NCBI GenBank assembly: GCA_002499945.1
Contig: DKYP01000127.1
Span: 1-7,493 of the forward strand
Origin: Lachnoclostridium sp. UBA7097
GTDB lineage: Bacteria; Bacillota; Clostridia; Lachnospirales; Lachnospiraceae
DNA length: 7,493 nt
Direction of reading: 5' to 3'
The position numbers were made by a program, and so were the translations under genes. The notes below the pieces were generated by a model, which saw only the letters and a list, made by a program, of their open reading frames with translations, searched no databases and had not been told where the DNA came from. Shown here one piece after another: positions 6,255 to 7,493 of this stretch (positions are counted from its first letter, which is position 1; the number at the start of each line of letters is the position of its first letter).

Positions 6255-7433
6255 ATGAAAAATATTTTGGTTGTTGATGATTCTGCACTTATGAGAAGAA
6301 CAATATCTGATATAATAAATTCAGATGAGGAATTACATAATGACAAGTATGCAGTAAATGGTGAAGATGCCTTAAGGATATTAGAGGCTGGCGGGAAGTT
6401 TGATGCCATAGTTTTAGATATCAATATGCCTAAGATGAATGGCATTGAGTTCTTAAGGGAACTTAATAAACGTGGGCGCAAGGAAAGGGTTGTAATTGTA
6501 AGTACGATTGCAAGGGAAGGTGCAAAGGAAACCATACAGGCACTTGAACTGGGTGCCTTTGACTTTATAACCAAGCCTGACAGCCTTTCAGAAGCAAAAG
6601 GCCCGTCATTTGGCCAGAGGCTTGTTGAGATGCTGTATGCAGCAATAGGGCTGCGTACTTCGGAAACTTCAAATGAAGATGTCAAGAAAAGACTCCGTGC
6701 CCATATTGCAAAGCCTGCAGGGACAGTCCCGGAACATACAGCTGCAGCAGGGACGTTTCCTAAGAAAACAATGGACAGCAGTGCAATGCGTGTAGCACCC
6801 GGGGGTATTTCTGACAGGACCAACCACTCTAAAGTACCAGCAGGCAAGGCTGCAAAGAAACTGGTGGCACTTGCATGTTCTACAGGCGGGCCTAAGGCAC
6901 TCCAGTATGTAATACCGTTCCTGCCAAAGAACCTTGATGCACCAGTCCTTATTGTACAGCATATGCCAGAGGGGTTTACAGCGTCCCTAAGCAAAAGGCT
7001 TGATGAATTAAGCAAGATTACTGTTAAGGAAGCAGCAGACGGTGATATTTTACAGAAGGGGACTGTTTATATTGCAAAAGGCGGGTCACAGATGCGCCTT
7101 GCGGAGAAGAACACGAACGAACATGTTGTAACTGTAAGGAAAGAGGCAGCAAGAAACGGGCTTAAACCATGCGCTGACATAATGTATGAGTCTTTAATGG
7201 AAACTTCCTTTGATGAAATAACCTGTGTTGTAATGACAGGAATGGGGGCAGATGGCACCCAGGGTATCCTCCAGCTTGAAAAGACCAATAAGGTATATGT
7301 TATCGGGCAGGATGCAGAAAGCTGTACAGTGTATGGCATGCCAAAGGCACTTGCTGACACTGGCGCAGTAGACGAAGTAGTTACTTTAAAAGGCATTGCA
7401 GATGCTATTACAAAACACGTGGGGGTGTTATAA
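6255..7433 (+). CDS. cheB: Chemotaxis response regulator protein-glutamate methylesterase CheB
   Basis: CheB removes methyl groups from, and deamidates, glutamate/glutamine side chains on chemoreceptors. This gives adaptation, and it is activated by phosphate from CheA. The 392 residues form a receiver domain (about 1-130) with acidic pair D8/D9, phospho-acceptor D55 (VLDINMP), S83/T84 and K107 (TKP). A linker of about 65 residues (about 135-200) follows, rich in Ala, Thr, Lys and Pro. The methylesterase domain (about 201-392) has the catalytic triad S209 (in ACSTGGPKA), H236 (QHMPEG) and D333 (MGADG). All key residues are present, so the enzyme should be active. The linker is longer than in enteric CheB (about 350 residues in total as I recall). 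The cheA ATG follows the stop directly. cheR is not in the window. Confidence 0.97.
   Translation: MKNILVVDDSALMRRTISDIINSDEELHNDKYAVNGEDALRILEAGGKFDAIVLDINMPKMNGIEFLRELNKRGRKERVVIVSTIAREGAKETIQALELGAFDFITKPDSLSEAKGPSFGQRLVEMLYAAIGLRTSETSNEDVKKRLRAHIAKPAGTVPEHTAAAGTFPKKTMDSSAMRVAPGGISDRTNHSKVPAGKAAKKLVALACSTGGPKALQYVIPFLPKNLDAPVLIVQHMPEGFTASLSKRLDELSKITVKEAADGDILQKGTVYIAKGGSQMRLAEKNTNEHVVTVRKEAARNGLKPCADIMYESLMETSFDEITCVVMTGMGADGTQGILQLEKTNKVYVIGQDAESCTVYGMPKALADTGAVDEVVTLKGIADAITKHVGVL
7421..7427 (+). promoter_or_regulatory. Ribosome binding site of cheA (GGGGGTG)
   Basis: GGGGGTG within the last codons of cheB ends six bases before the cheA ATG at 7434, which follows the cheB TAA with no gap. 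The spacing is normal and suggests coupled translation of the two proteins, which interact in signalling. Confidence 0.6.
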
Positions 7434-7493
7434 ATGGATGTAAGCCAGTATCTTGAGATTTTTATTGATGAAACAAAAGAACATTTACAGACT
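7434..7493 (+). CDS. cheA: Chemotaxis histidine kinase CheA, N-terminal fragment (cut by window end)
   Basis: Only the first 20 codons are visible, and the frame is open to the window edge. The peptide, MDVSQYLEIFIDETKEHLQT, matches the first helix of the CheA phosphotransfer (HPt/P1) domain, which typically reads YLxxFxxExxExLxxL. The phosphorylated histidine would lie some 25-30 residues further on, outside the window. CheA phosphorylates CheY and CheB in response to chemoreceptor state. Its place directly after cheB agrees with the order in B. subtilis and Clostridia. The truncation is due to the window, not to a mutation. Confidence 0.9.
   Translation, partial: MDVSQYLEIFIDETKEHLQT

Noticed and set aside
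6197..7015. 272-codon open frame on the - strand opposite cheB
   Set aside because: It overlaps CheB active-site sequence, which is clearly coding on the + strand. The antisense peptide is unrecognisable, and no ribosome binding site was evident.

Overview
This window is part of a flagellar and chemotaxis (fla/che) operon from a low-GC Gram-positive bacterium. All genes are on the + strand and run in the order flhB, flhA, flhF, flhG, a ycgR-like PilZ gene, cheB, then the first 20 codons of cheA. Codon usage is rich in ATA, AGG and AGA, and the ribosome binding sites are purine-rich. The order flhB-flhA-flhF-flhG-(x)-cheB-cheA matches the Bacillus subtilis fla/che operon. The PilZ gene placed between flhG and cheB is, from memory, typical of motile Clostridia such as Lachnospiraceae (Roseburia or Eubacterium rectale relatives). 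The family assignment is an inference; there is no rRNA or other marker in the window to test it.

Layout. Bases 1-186 hold no gene I can support. The stretch just before flhB is very AT-rich and carries an 11-base direct repeat and a weak inverted repeat. From 187 to the end the DNA is almost wholly coding. The gaps or overlaps are 16 nt (flhB/flhA), a 1-nt overlap (flhA/flhF, TAGTG), a 1-nt overlap (flhF/flhG, TGATG), 12 nt (flhG/ycgR), 24 nt (ycgR/cheB) and 0 nt (cheB/cheA). I see no terminator or convincing internal promoter, so co-transcription and translational coupling are likely.

How the genes work together. FlhB and FlhA are membrane proteins of the flagellar type III export gate. 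FlhF (SRP-type GTPase) and FlhG (MinD-type ATPase) control where and how many flagella are built. The PilZ protein would sense cyclic di-GMP and probably slow or stop the motor. CheB and CheA belong to the chemotaxis signalling pathway that sets motor direction and adaptation. The segment therefore joins assembly, placement, braking and steering of the flagellum.

All six complete proteins keep their diagnostic motifs and none looks broken. I did not find a previously undescribed system. The points most worth a second look are the c-di-GMP effector inside the operon, an insertion within its PilZ domain, and the unexplained leader where fliR would normally end.
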